From Candidatus Kapaibacterium sp. (GTDB taxonomy: Bacteria > Bacteroidota > Ignavibacteria > Kapaibacteriales > WFXC01), in the NCBI GenBank assembly GCA_026996895.1, contig JALWJX010000077.1, positions 1-46,885 on the forward strand: a stretch of DNA of 46,885 bases, given 5' to 3'. Below the pieces are notes generated by a model. That model searched no databases. It saw nothing but the letters and a program-made list of their open reading frames with translations, and was not told the origin of the DNA. Every line of letters starts with the position of its first letter. The first letter of the stretch is position 1. A program made the translations under genes and the position numbers. Of the stretch, positions 1 to 7,815 are shown one piece after another.

Positions 1-357
1 TGTTTTCTTGGTTGCTTTTTTCGTTGTTTTCTTGGTTGCGGTTTTCTTCGTAGTCGTTTTCTTACTGGAGGAGCTGGACTTCTTCTTTGCTACTAAGTCT
101 TTGAGCGTTTGGCCCGGATTGAATTTTGGAACCTTGCGGGCAGGAATAATCATTGGTTCGCCCGTTTTCGGATTCCGACCCTTGCGGCGGCCACGCTTAA
201 CAACTGTGAAGGTCCCGAAGCCAATAAGTTGTACCGGCTCGCCCTTCTTCAGAGCCTTTTGAACATTCGCAATAAAGGCGTTCAAGGCTGCTTCCGCCGC
301 CTTCTTGGAGAGCCCAGTGTCCTTAGCAATGGCTTCGATCAATTGCGTTTTGTTCAT
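1..357 (-). CDS. HU-family nucleoid DNA-binding protein with Lys/Thr-rich tail (3' end missing)
   Basis: Small histone-like protein that binds and bends DNA as a dimer in the nucleoid. Reading from the ATG at 357, residues 1-90 are a standard HU/IHF fold: it starts MNKTQLIEAIAKDTGLSKK, has the core GFGTFTVVKRG, and the DNA-binding arm RNPKTGEPMIIPARKVPKF. Beyond residue 90 comes an extra tail of alternating Lys, Thr and Ala (KKTTTKKTATKKTTKK type) that leaves the window, so its full length is unknown. The tail is encoded by imperfect DNA-level repeats (positions 1-65). Tails like this, resembling eukaryotic H1 C-termini, occur in some HU proteins and probably add nonspecific DNA affinity. A strong promoter lies just upstream. 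Assignment to the HU family is secure; HU versus IHF subtype is not. Confidence 0.93.
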   Translation of the reverse strand, partial: MNKTQLIEAIAKDTGLSKKAAEAALNAFIANVQKALKKGEPVQLIGFGTFTVVKRGRRKGRNPKTGEPMIIPARKVPKFNPGQTLKDLVAKKKSSSSSKKTTTKKTATKKTTKKATKKT

Positions 358-399
358 CGCACTACCCCATTTTTGTTGATAAAAACTTTTAACGCATCG

Positions 400-430
400 C
401 AAATATATGGTTTTTTTTGGAATTGTGCAA
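400..430 (-). promoter_or_regulatory. Strong promoter for the HU gene
   Basis: Read on the minus strand: -35 TTGCAC (430-425), a 17-bp spacer, and -10 TATATTTG (407-400). This fits a sigma70 promoter and also the TAnnTTTG -7 element described for Bacteroidota. The spacer contains an A8 tract. It lies about 43 bp upstream of the HU start codon. Function is inferred from sequence. Confidence 0.65.
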
Positions 431-644
431 GAACTTTGTGCTCAGAATTCTTGAAAAATCGTATTGCACGGCAGTTTTTGATGGGGAAATGGCTACAGAA
501 TCCAGCAATTGAGAAAGGTTCATTAGGCGCATTCCGGGTAAATGAAGACAGACAAAAAGAGCTGTTCGATAGGAGTAATTGGTTGAGTTTTGCGATATTT
601 GCAGGCTGGTAAATGTGATAAGTGCAATAACAGGGAAACGCAGG

Positions 645-1703
645 ATGACGCGATGGGTATTGGTATTGCTGATCGGTAGCCTTGTTGCTGGATGGTCGCA
701 GACCTCAGAGTTTCAGCCTTCTGGTAAACCAATTTTAACCCTGTTCGGCGACTATTTCTATAAAGTCTCTGGGGAAGAGCATGCGTATAGTAAAGCTGTT
801 TTCAGTGATGAACCAAAGGATTTTCAGGCATTCCTGATTCGGCGAGTGTACTTAGGATACCAGTATCGTTTCACGCCGCACATTTTGGGCAAAATCATTA
901 TTGAAGGGAACGACGCCATTCTGAATAACCGGGGTTCGCGTAGCGTTTATGTGAAGTATGCGTATATTGATGTGCAGAATGTCATACCGCTGCCTTTTGT
1001 GCGGGGATTGGAGATCGGTGCCATCTATACACCCTCGTGGCGCTTTTCAGAAAAGCTTTATGGCTATCGGTTTTTAGAGCGAACGCCATTTGATATGCGA
1101 AAGTTTGGATCTTCGAACGATGCTGGAATAAAAGTGTATGGAAGCTTTGACCAGAATGGAGCCGTGAATTACGAGATTATGGTCGGCAATGGGCGGAATG
1201 GAAAACCAGAAAATAACAAGTACAAGAGGTTCTATGTTTCTTTGCAGGGAAAGGTGCTGGCGAAAAAGCTCTGGTATCAGCTCTATGGTGATTATGAAAA
1301 TATGCCAGTGGAGGAGGAAGATCGAACGGTTATTGGTGCACTGACTCATTGGAAAGTGTTTGCTGGGGCAGATCTTGGAGCAGCAAAGGCTGGATTTGAA
1401 GCGGCATATCAGCGGTTGAAAGGAGAAGCGACAGAAAAGTCGTCGATGGTGTTGAGTGCTTTTGTGCGTTATGCTATTGCCTCACAGTTGGAGTATCTGG
1501 TGCGAGCAGATTATTACGATCCCGATGTACAGGCTGAGCAGAAGTATACGGAACTCTTTGTGGTGACAGGACTTCGATGGGAAGTTGCCCCAAAGGTTGT
1601 ACTGATGCCCAATGTATGGATCAATAGCTATCGCGCTTTGGGAGGTGTACCAACAACACCAGCAGATGCGGTATTGCGCCTGACTTTTTACTGGAAATAC
1701 TGA
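645..1703 (+). CDS. Porin-like outer-membrane beta-barrel protein
   Basis: Predicted 352-residue outer-membrane barrel. The ATG at 645 is chosen over an upstream in-frame start at 579 because it begins directly with a signal peptide (MTRWVLVLLIGSLVAGWSQ) and has AGGG nearby. The mature part has alternating hydrophobic/polar strands, many Tyr/Phe/Gly residues, and ends LRLTFYWKY, with the terminal aromatic typical of barrels recognised by BamA. It resembles phosphate-selective or general porin-like proteins, but no substrate can be named. It sits 4 nt upstream of the archease gene, so it is probably cotranscribed, although a functional link is not obvious. The preceding 287 bp contain the HU promoter on the other strand and no recognisable gene. 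Confidence 0.8.
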   Translation: MTRWVLVLLIGSLVAGWSQTSEFQPSGKPILTLFGDYFYKVSGEEHAYSKAVFSDEPKDFQAFLIRRVYLGYQYRFTPHILGKIIIEGNDAILNNRGSRSVYVKYAYIDVQNVIPLPFVRGLEIGAIYTPSWRFSEKLYGYRFLERTPFDMRKFGSSNDAGIKVYGSFDQNGAVNYEIMVGNGRNGKPENNKYKRFYVSLQGKVLAKKLWYQLYGDYENMPVEEEDRTVIGALTHWKVFAGADLGAAKAGFEAAYQRLKGEATEKSSMVLSAFVRYAIASQLEYLVRADYYDPDVQAEQKYTELFVVTGLRWEVAPKVVLMPNVWINSYRALGGVPTTPADAVLRLTFYWKY

Positions 1704-1707
1704 CCGA

Positions 1708-2130
1708 ATGCCATTCTGGATTTTACCCCATACTGCCGATGTACGTCTTCGCGTAGAGGCTTCATCGGTGGCGGAGCTGTTTGCTGAAGCGATGCGTGGT
1801 ATGATGGAAATTGTACTGCCTGGATTTTGTACCCAAACATTTCCTCACTGCCGCCTTGTAGAGCAAGATGTTAGGGTGCAGAGCGTGGACCAGAGTGCAT
1901 TGCTCATCGATTTCTTATCGGAAGTGTTGTACTGGTCTCAGGTTCAGCACGCTGTTTTTTGCGCTGTACGGTTCCAGCAGTTAGATAAGGTTTCCCTTCA
2001 AGCGAGGATTGAGGGATGTGAGGTAGAGCAGGCGTTTGAAGAGGACATTAAAGCGGTAACATATCACGAAAGCTTTATTCGTCAAAATCCCAGCGGGCGA
2101 TGGGAGACTGTGGTCGTGTTTGATATTTAA
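1708..2130 (+). CDS. Archease (RtcB cofactor protein)
   Basis: Archease family (formerly DUF101), 140 residues, full length. In archaea and bacteria it helps RtcB RNA ligase reach and reload its guanylylated state. Seen here: the N-terminal HTADVRLRVEA motif with the conserved His and Asp, and the C-terminal segment KAVTYHESF ... WETVVVFDI, which contains the conserved ThyH-like stretch and the terminal acidic residue that bind metal. It lies 11 nt upstream of rtcB, the classic archease-RtcB pairing, which strengthens the call. The start ATG follows the porin stop by 4 nt, suggesting translational coupling. Confidence 0.93.
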   Translation: MPFWILPHTADVRLRVEASSVAELFAEAMRGMMEIVLPGFCTQTFPHCRLVEQDVRVQSVDQSALLIDFLSEVLYWSQVQHAVFCAVRFQQLDKVSLQARIEGCEVEQAFEEDIKAVTYHESFIRQNPSGRWETVVVFDI

Positions 2131-2141
2131 GAGAGATCGAG

Positions 2142-3602
2142 ATGCCAGAAGTTGCCACCGGATCGATCAAAGCAGCACTTCGCCGCATCGAACCTTATTT
2201 GTGGGAGATCCCGAGCAGTTTTGATCCGGCAATGCGGGTTCCTGCCCGAGTCTTCGCAACTGCACGAATGCTGGAGGAAATCATTCAGGATCGAGCGTTG
2301 CTCCAGCTGGTGAATGTTGCTACCCTTCCAGGTATACAGGGGGCTGCCATTGCGATGCCCGACGTTCACGAAGGCTATGGTTTCCCTATTGGTGGGGTTG
2401 CTGCAATGGACTATGAGACGGGCGTCGTTTCTCCGGGTGGTATTGGATACGACATCAATTGTGGCGTGCGTTTGTTGCTGACAGATCTGCACGATGCAGA
2501 GGTCAACAAATGGTATCCACAACTGGCAAAAGAATTGTTCCGAAAAGTTCCTTCTGGAATGGGTAAAGGTGGTAAACTGAAGTTGTCGATCAAAGAGCTG
2601 GATGCTGTGTTGAATGGAGGGGCACCAGCCGTTGTCAAGATGGGTTTTGGGACAGAAACAGATATTCAATATCTGGAATCTTTTGGATGCATTGACTTTG
2701 CCGATGCTGGAGCCGTTTCTGCCCGTGCCAAGGAACGTGGTAAAAATCAACTTGGAACGATCGGTAGTGGCAATCACTTTGTAGAAGTAGATCGAGTGGA
2801 GGTTATTTACGACCACGCAGCGGCAAAAGCGCTGGGACTGTTTCACGGTCAGGTCGTTGTTTTGATCCATACGGGATCTCGAGGACTGGGGCATCAGGTT
2901 GCCACGGATTACATTAAAACAATGCTCCACTCGCTGGATCGCTATGGAATTCGCTTGCGGGATCGGGAGCTGGCGTGCGCTCCGATTCAGTCGGAGGAAG
3001 GACAGCGGTATCTGCGCGCAATGGCAGCAGCGGCGAACTTTGCGTGGGCGAATCGTCAGGTAGTGACAGCAGAGGTTCGAGAAGCCTTCCGGGCGTTGTT
3101 TGGCTCGGATGTCAAGATTCGGATTTGCTATGATGTGGCGCATAATATTGCAAAGGTTGAGGAGCACGATGTTGAAGGAGAACGGAAAAAAGTTGTTGTG
3201 CACCGAAAGGGAGCAACCCGCGCCTTTCCGCCGGGACATCCGGAGGTGATTGAGCAGTATCGATCGGTAGGGCAGCCGATTCTGATTCCCGGCAGCATGG
3301 GTACTGCTTCGTATGTGTTAGTGGGGGCGCCGGGGAGTATGAAGCGGAGTTTTGGATCAACCTGCCACGGTGCCGGGCGGAAAATGTCACGTCGCAAAGC
3401 ATTGAAGACGGTTCGAGCGGCAGAGTTGCTCAAGGAGCTGGAATCAGAGGGTATTTATGCTCAGGCAGGATCGATGCGCGGGCTGGCAGAAGAAGCACCG
3501 ATTGCCTATAAGGATGTGCACTCCGTGGTAGATGTGGTCGATCGTGCGGGTATTGCCCGCAAAGTTGCACAACTACGTCCTGTTGCTGTGATCAAAGGCT
3601 AA
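2142..3602 (+). CDS. rtcB: RNA-splicing ligase RtcB
   Basis: GTP- and Mn2+-dependent ligase that joins RNA 2',3'-cyclic phosphate or 3'-phosphate ends to 5'-OH ends (RNA repair, tRNA splicing in archaea). The 486-residue length is normal. Visible motifs: the metal-binding GYDINCGVRLL with Asp104 and Cys107; GSGNHFVEV; HTGSRGLGHQVATDY; HNIAKVE; and STCHGAGRKMSR, where His409 matches the histidine that becomes guanylylated. All catalytic elements are present, so it should be active. GAGAG-type ribosome binding site. Paired with archease upstream and followed after 31 nt by the ComM-like gene. Bacterial RtcB usually repairs stress-cleaved RNA; the target here is unknown. Confidence 0.97.
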   Translation: MPEVATGSIKAALRRIEPYLWEIPSSFDPAMRVPARVFATARMLEEIIQDRALLQLVNVATLPGIQGAAIAMPDVHEGYGFPIGGVAAMDYETGVVSPGGIGYDINCGVRLLLTDLHDAEVNKWYPQLAKELFRKVPSGMGKGGKLKLSIKELDAVLNGGAPAVVKMGFGTETDIQYLESFGCIDFADAGAVSARAKERGKNQLGTIGSGNHFVEVDRVEVIYDHAAAKALGLFHGQVVVLIHTGSRGLGHQVATDYIKTMLHSLDRYGIRLRDRELACAPIQSEEGQRYLRAMAAAANFAWANRQVVTAEVREAFRALFGSDVKIRICYDVAHNIAKVEEHDVEGERKKVVVHRKGATRAFPPGHPEVIEQYRSVGQPILIPGSMGTASYVLVGAPGSMKRSFGSTCHGAGRKMSRRKALKTVRAAELLKELESEGIYAQAGSMRGLAEEAPIAYKDVHSVVDVVDRAGIARKVAQLRPVAVIKG

Positions 3603-3633
3603 GATTTCCTTCAAAAGATATAGGAGCAACGCA

Positions 3634-5187
3634 ATGTTCACCCGAATTTTTGCTGCCTCCACCTTTGGTATTACCGCTTTTGTGGTGGAAATCGAGACGC
3701 ATCTGGAGAATGGATTGCCCAATTTTACAGTGGTTGGATTGCCCGACTCTGCCGTAAAGGAAGCACGAGAACGGATTCCAGCAGCACTGAAGAATTCTGG
3801 TTATGCCTTTCCGCAGAAACGGATTACAATTAACCTGGCACCAGCAGATGTAAAAAAGGAAGGCAGTGGGTTTGATCTCCCGATGGCACTGGGAATTCTG
3901 GCTTCTGCTGGTGTCATCAATGCGGACAGTGAGCGGTGGCGGACAACACTGGCATTGGGGGAGTTGGCGCTGGATGGGGAAATTCGAGCGATCCGCGGTA
4001 GCCTGCCTATCGCCCTTTGTGCAGCAGAACATTCGGAGATTCGCACGTTTTTACTGCCGGCTGCCAATGCTTTTGAAGCAGCAATGGTGGAGCAGTTGCA
4101 GGTTGTTCCAGTACACACGCTGCAGGAAGCAGTGGATTGGTTCAATGGAGCACTGGATATTCCACCAGCGTCGGTTGATCGCCGGGCTATTTTTGAGGAC
4201 CGCAAGGATCAGTATGATGTAGATTTTGCGGATGTGAAAGGACAGGAACACGTGAAAAGAGCGATGGAGGTAGCAGCGGCTGGAGGGCACAACCTGATTA
4301 TGATTGGACCGCCGGGATCAGGTAAAACGATGCTGGCAAAACGCTTGCCAACTATTTTGCCGCCGCTGTCATTTGAAGAAGCCATCGAGACCACAAAAAT
4401 TCACTCTGTAGCAGGCTTGCTGCCGCAAGGAGAGGCGCTGGTGGTAACTCGACCCTTTCGTGCTCCGCATCATACCATTTCGAATGCTGCTTTAGTTGGC
4501 GGTGGAATGACCGTGATCCGTCCGGGAGAAATTTCCTTAGCACACCACGGGGTGCTCTTTCTGGATGAATTGCCAGAGTTTCCACGAAATGTCTTAGAAG
4601 TACTGCGACAGCCACTGGAGGAAAAGAAAATTACCATTTCTCGATCCCGGATGACTGTCGAGTATCCAGCTAATTTTATGCTGGTCTGCTCAATGAATCC
4701 GTGTCCTTGTGGCAATCTGGGAAATCCTCGACAGGTGTGCCATTGTACACCGCGGCAGGTTCAGCGATATGTATCGAAAATTTCTGGACCCTTGTTAGAC
4801 CGCATCGATATTCACGTTGAAGTTCCGGTGGTACCCTATGAGCAGTTGGCAACAAAATCGGAAGGGGAACGATCGGTAGTGGTGCGAGAGCGAGTGGTGA
4901 AGGCGCGGGAAATCCAGCAGCGGCGATTTTCAGCGGTGCCAGCTGTCTATAAAAATGCGGATATGCAATCAGCAGATGTTCGTCGCTTCTGTCAAATTGA
5001 TAGCGAAGGGGAAGCGATGATGCGGATGGCAATGCGCCAATTAGGACTTTCAGCCAGAGCCTTTGATCGTATTTTAAAAGTAGCTCGAACGATTGCCGAT
5101 CTGGATGGCGCAGAAAAAATTGCTGCGCATCACCTTGCGGAGGCGATCCAGTACCGAAGCTTAGACCGACAATACTGGAATGCGTAA
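3634..5187 (+). CDS. comM: ComM/YifB-family Mg-chelatase-like AAA+ ATPase
   Basis: 517-residue AAA+ ATPase. The family member ComM is a hexameric helicase that drives branch migration during natural transformation. Domain order: an N-terminal Lon-protease-like fold without catalytic residues (about 1-170), then the Mg-chelatase AAA+ core with Walker A GPPGSGKTMLAKRL and Walker B LFLDELPEF, a cysteine-rich zinc-like segment (MNPCPCGNLGNP ... VCHC), and the C-terminal helical domain containing LSARAFDRILKVARTIADL. Excellent ribosome binding site AGGAG seven bases upstream. Likely the last gene of the porin-archease-rtcB unit. The family assignment is secure; a role in DNA uptake is inferred from homologues. 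Confidence 0.95.
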   Translation: MFTRIFAASTFGITAFVVEIETHLENGLPNFTVVGLPDSAVKEARERIPAALKNSGYAFPQKRITINLAPADVKKEGSGFDLPMALGILASAGVINADSERWRTTLALGELALDGEIRAIRGSLPIALCAAEHSEIRTFLLPAANAFEAAMVEQLQVVPVHTLQEAVDWFNGALDIPPASVDRRAIFEDRKDQYDVDFADVKGQEHVKRAMEVAAAGGHNLIMIGPPGSGKTMLAKRLPTILPPLSFEEAIETTKIHSVAGLLPQGEALVVTRPFRAPHHTISNAALVGGGMTVIRPGEISLAHHGVLFLDELPEFPRNVLEVLRQPLEEKKITISRSRMTVEYPANFMLVCSMNPCPCGNLGNPRQVCHCTPRQVQRYVSKISGPLLDRIDIHVEVPVVPYEQLATKSEGERSVVVRERVVKAREIQQRRFSAVPAVYKNADMQSADVRRFCQIDSEGEAMMRMAMRQLGLSARAFDRILKVARTIADLDGAEKIAAHHLAEAIQYRSLDRQYWNA

Positions 5188-5284
5188 GGAAATACAATAT
5201 AACCGGCATTGCTCGTTATAAGCGCAAAATGGGAAGTGAGGTTGATAGAAAAAGTTTGTTTAACAATATTGAAGGTGTGGAGCA

Positions 5285-5515
5285 ATGATCTGGACACCTG
5301 AGCTTATCTCATTTCTGGAAGATGCCCCTTTTCCAGCAACGAAGGAAGAGTTGTTGGATTACGCAGAACGAATTGGTGCCCCGTTGCAGGTGATTGAGAA
5401 TTTACAGGAGCTGGATGATGAACTGATTTATGAAAGCCTGGAGGACATCTGGCCCGAGTATGCGGATCAGGATTTGTTCTTATTTGGTGAGGATGAAGAA
5501 GAAGAATTTGAATAA
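5285..5515 (+). CDS. Small acidic DUF2795-like protein
   Basis: 76-residue protein matching the pattern of the DUF2795 family: a hydrophobic start, then FPATKEELLDYAERIGAP, then LQELDDELIYESLEDIW. The family has no established biochemical role. This copy ends in a strongly acidic tail (GEDEEEEFE). ATG with GGAG three bases before it. It stands between comM and the Omp85 gene and lies 39 nt upstream of the latter, so the two may share a transcript. A TTGATA box at about 5242 could belong to a local promoter, but its -10 is unclear. Confidence 0.75.
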   Translation: MIWTPELISFLEDAPFPATKEELLDYAERIGAPLQVIENLQELDDELIYESLEDIWPEYADQDLFLFGEDEEEEFE

Positions 5516-5554
5516 TCGATAACCCGGTAACAAGCGGGGCAATAGGAGGAGAAG

Positions 5555-7771
5555 GTGTGGCAATCAGGGAGGTTGCGGTTTGTCCTTGGGATCCTCTGGA
5601 TATTTCCATCCATTGTTTTCTCATCTGAGCAGTGGGAAATCCATCAGGTCGTATTTGTTGGTAACGAATTTTTTACGGATGAGCAACTCTTAGCGGTTAT
5701 CCATCTGAAGCCGACAGAGTATGGGATAGCAGATCAGTTTCTCCTGAACTTTGCCCATCTGGTCCTGCGAACGCCCCAGGCGCCGGAGTGGCTTCGCAGT
5801 ATCAGCTGGAAAGTAGAAGAAGAAATCCGTCAGGCTCGTCGAAGTTTTTATAACCCCACCGTTGCAGAAAGTGATCGCCAGTTATTACTGCAGCTTTATA
5901 ATGCTTACGGATTCCACGATGCGGATGTTACAGTACGTTTTGTGCGCGATACGACCTATCATTTGAATACGGTGCTCTTTGAAATCTGGGAGGGACAGCG
6001 AGCAAAATTCGATACGATCGTGCTTCGGGGGCTGGAAAAACTCCAGCCGCTGATGCAGCAGCACATTCAGCGCCTTTTTGAGCCGCTCCGCCACCAGCCT
6101 GTTGTGATGCGACAGCTCAACGGCGTTGCGCAGCAGGCGGTGACACTGCTGCAGGATTCAGGGTATTTTGCTGCAAAGGTGGATCCTCCAGTGGTGTCCT
6201 ATAATACAGCGACAAAATCGGACAGTGTTACTTTGCTGTTTTCGCCGGGGAAACGCTATCGGATCGCTGCTGTGCAAATACAACTGGATACCAGAGGACA
6301 GAAGCCAGTATCGAGGAGGTTGATCCAGGAACAGATTTTGATCCGGGAAGGACAGTGGTATCAGCGATACCGAGTGATTGAGACCGAGAAACAACTGCGG
6401 CGCCTGGGCAATGTATTTGAGTATGTGGAAATTGATACTGTCGCAAGGGCGCAATGGGAGCGTGATTCGCTTTTGGGATTGCGAATACGGCTGCGGATGC
6501 GGAAAACTGAGTCTGTGGAAGCCAGTTTGTTTTATGCAAAGTACCCTTTAATAACCTCGTGGGATTTTGGGGGTATCGGAGAGTATCAGCATTTGAATGC
6601 CTTTGGGGCGGCACAGCGGTTACGTTTGTACTTCCGAGGAGCACTGCGAGACCCGGTCGGCGTCTTTACTGGAAGTATTGCTCCTTTTTATGAGTTACAA
6701 GCGGGGATATCGCTCCAGCAGCCGTATTTGCTGAAAGTATGGGGCTATCCAGTCGCAGCCCAAGGTGACATTGTCGCAGCACAGCAGTTTGTGACGCAGC
6801 AGTTGCAGCTTCAGCTTTTTCAATTCGGCGTTGCGCTACCAGTGTATTTGCCGAAACAGGATTTTTTCAACTCAATGCAGTTCGGGGTCAATATGCAACG
6901 CGTGAAGCCTTTGAACTTTGCTGCTGCTTATGCTGAAGCCCTGCAGAGAGCATTGTCGAAAGAGGACTCGCTTCGTATCCGCCGCCGGTTGTTTTTATAC
7001 GCTGTGCTGGATACTGTGATGAATCTGGAAAAGTCGTTCTTTACAACTTCCCTGTTGGAGTGGCAGATCAGTGGGGATACGCGGAATCATCCGTTTTTCC
7101 CATCACGAGGCCACTTTGTAGCATTGGGGGTGGAAGCAGCAGGCATTTTCCCCTCCTTCCTTCGGGGTAATTCACAGTATGTACGCCTGCAGGCTTATGG
7201 CAGTTTTTTCTTTCCTTTGAGCCGACGTTGGGTTTTGGCTTTGAAGCAGCGAGTGGGACATATCTTCTGGATTGACCGATCCTCCTATGTACCGCTGGAG
7301 AAGCATTTTTTTGCAGGCGGCAGTAGCAGTCTGCGAGCGTGGGCAACTCGAACATTATCTGCATATCCCATTGCTGACGATGCAGAATTGGCACAGTGGA
7401 CTGATATTATTGGCGGTGGGTCCGTGCTGGAAGGGAGCTTGGAATTTCGCTTTCGCTTCCGCCATCGAACGGAACCGGTAACTTTTCTGGAATCCTTAAT
7501 CGATAAGGTGTTGGGATGGACGTTTTTTGTAGACTGGGGGAACATGTTTAATAGTTTTCTGGCTGGTCCACAGCAGTATAACAAGGAAAAGATTATTCCC
7601 AATATTGCCATGGATGCTGGCGTTGGTATTCGATTAGGAATCGAAACAGCACCACCGGTGCGAATCGACTTAGCATTCCCGGTATACGATCCGCACCGGC
7701 AGTTGTGGTTTTTTCAGCGATTCGCGCAACTACCATTTCGATGGCAAATTGCTATTGGCGAAGCCTTTTAA
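5555..7771 (+). CDS. Omp85/BamA-TamA family outer-membrane protein
   Basis: 738-residue envelope protein. GTG start at 5555 with an excellent AGGAGGAG site; an N-terminal hydrophobic segment (residues 1-24) is a signal peptide without a lipobox cysteine. Residues 25-330 contain POTRA-like repeats (for example VVFVGNEFFTDEQL and YRIAAVQIQLDTRG). The rest is a 16-strand-type barrel with FFAGGSSSLRAWATRTLS, equivalent to the lid-loop motif of Omp85 proteins, in the SLRAW/SIRAW form common in FCB bacteria, and a C-terminal phenylalanine. It could be BamA itself, TamA/TamL-like, or a surface-antigen insertase. The relatively few POTRA domains make TamA/TamL more likely than the main BamA, but this is inference. 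Confidence 0.88.
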   Translation: MWQSGRLRFVLGILWIFPSIVFSSEQWEIHQVVFVGNEFFTDEQLLAVIHLKPTEYGIADQFLLNFAHLVLRTPQAPEWLRSISWKVEEEIRQARRSFYNPTVAESDRQLLLQLYNAYGFHDADVTVRFVRDTTYHLNTVLFEIWEGQRAKFDTIVLRGLEKLQPLMQQHIQRLFEPLRHQPVVMRQLNGVAQQAVTLLQDSGYFAAKVDPPVVSYNTATKSDSVTLLFSPGKRYRIAAVQIQLDTRGQKPVSRRLIQEQILIREGQWYQRYRVIETEKQLRRLGNVFEYVEIDTVARAQWERDSLLGLRIRLRMRKTESVEASLFYAKYPLITSWDFGGIGEYQHLNAFGAAQRLRLYFRGALRDPVGVFTGSIAPFYELQAGISLQQPYLLKVWGYPVAAQGDIVAAQQFVTQQLQLQLFQFGVALPVYLPKQDFFNSMQFGVNMQRVKPLNFAAAYAEALQRALSKEDSLRIRRRLFLYAVLDTVMNLEKSFFTTSLLEWQISGDTRNHPFFPSRGHFVALGVEAAGIFPSFLRGNSQYVRLQAYGSFFFPLSRRWVLALKQRVGHIFWIDRSSYVPLEKHFFAGGSSSLRAWATRTLSAYPIADDAELAQWTDIIGGGSVLEGSLEFRFRFRHRTEPVTFLESLIDKVLGWTFFVDWGNMFNSFLAGPQQYNKEKIIPNIAMDAGVGIRLGIETAPPVRIDLAFPVYDPHRQLWFFQRFAQLPFRWQIAIGEAF

Positions 7772-7790
7772 GCTTTCCGCTCGAGAGCAC

Positions 7791-7815
7791 AATGTCTCAC
7801 TTTTGGTTGAGCATT
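7791..7815. terminator. Weak stem-loop between convergent genes
   Basis: AATG-t-CTCA (7791-7799) can pair with TGAGCATT (7808-7815) across an 8-nt loop. It lies between the convergent Omp85 and glnN genes and overlaps the glnN stop codon. There is no clean T-tract on either side, so termination activity is doubtful. Confidence 0.25.

Noticed and set aside
2127-3239. 370-residue open frame antisense to rtcB
   Set aside because: The opposite strand has a complete RtcB with all motifs; the antisense frame has no recognisable domain and biased composition typical of shadow frames.
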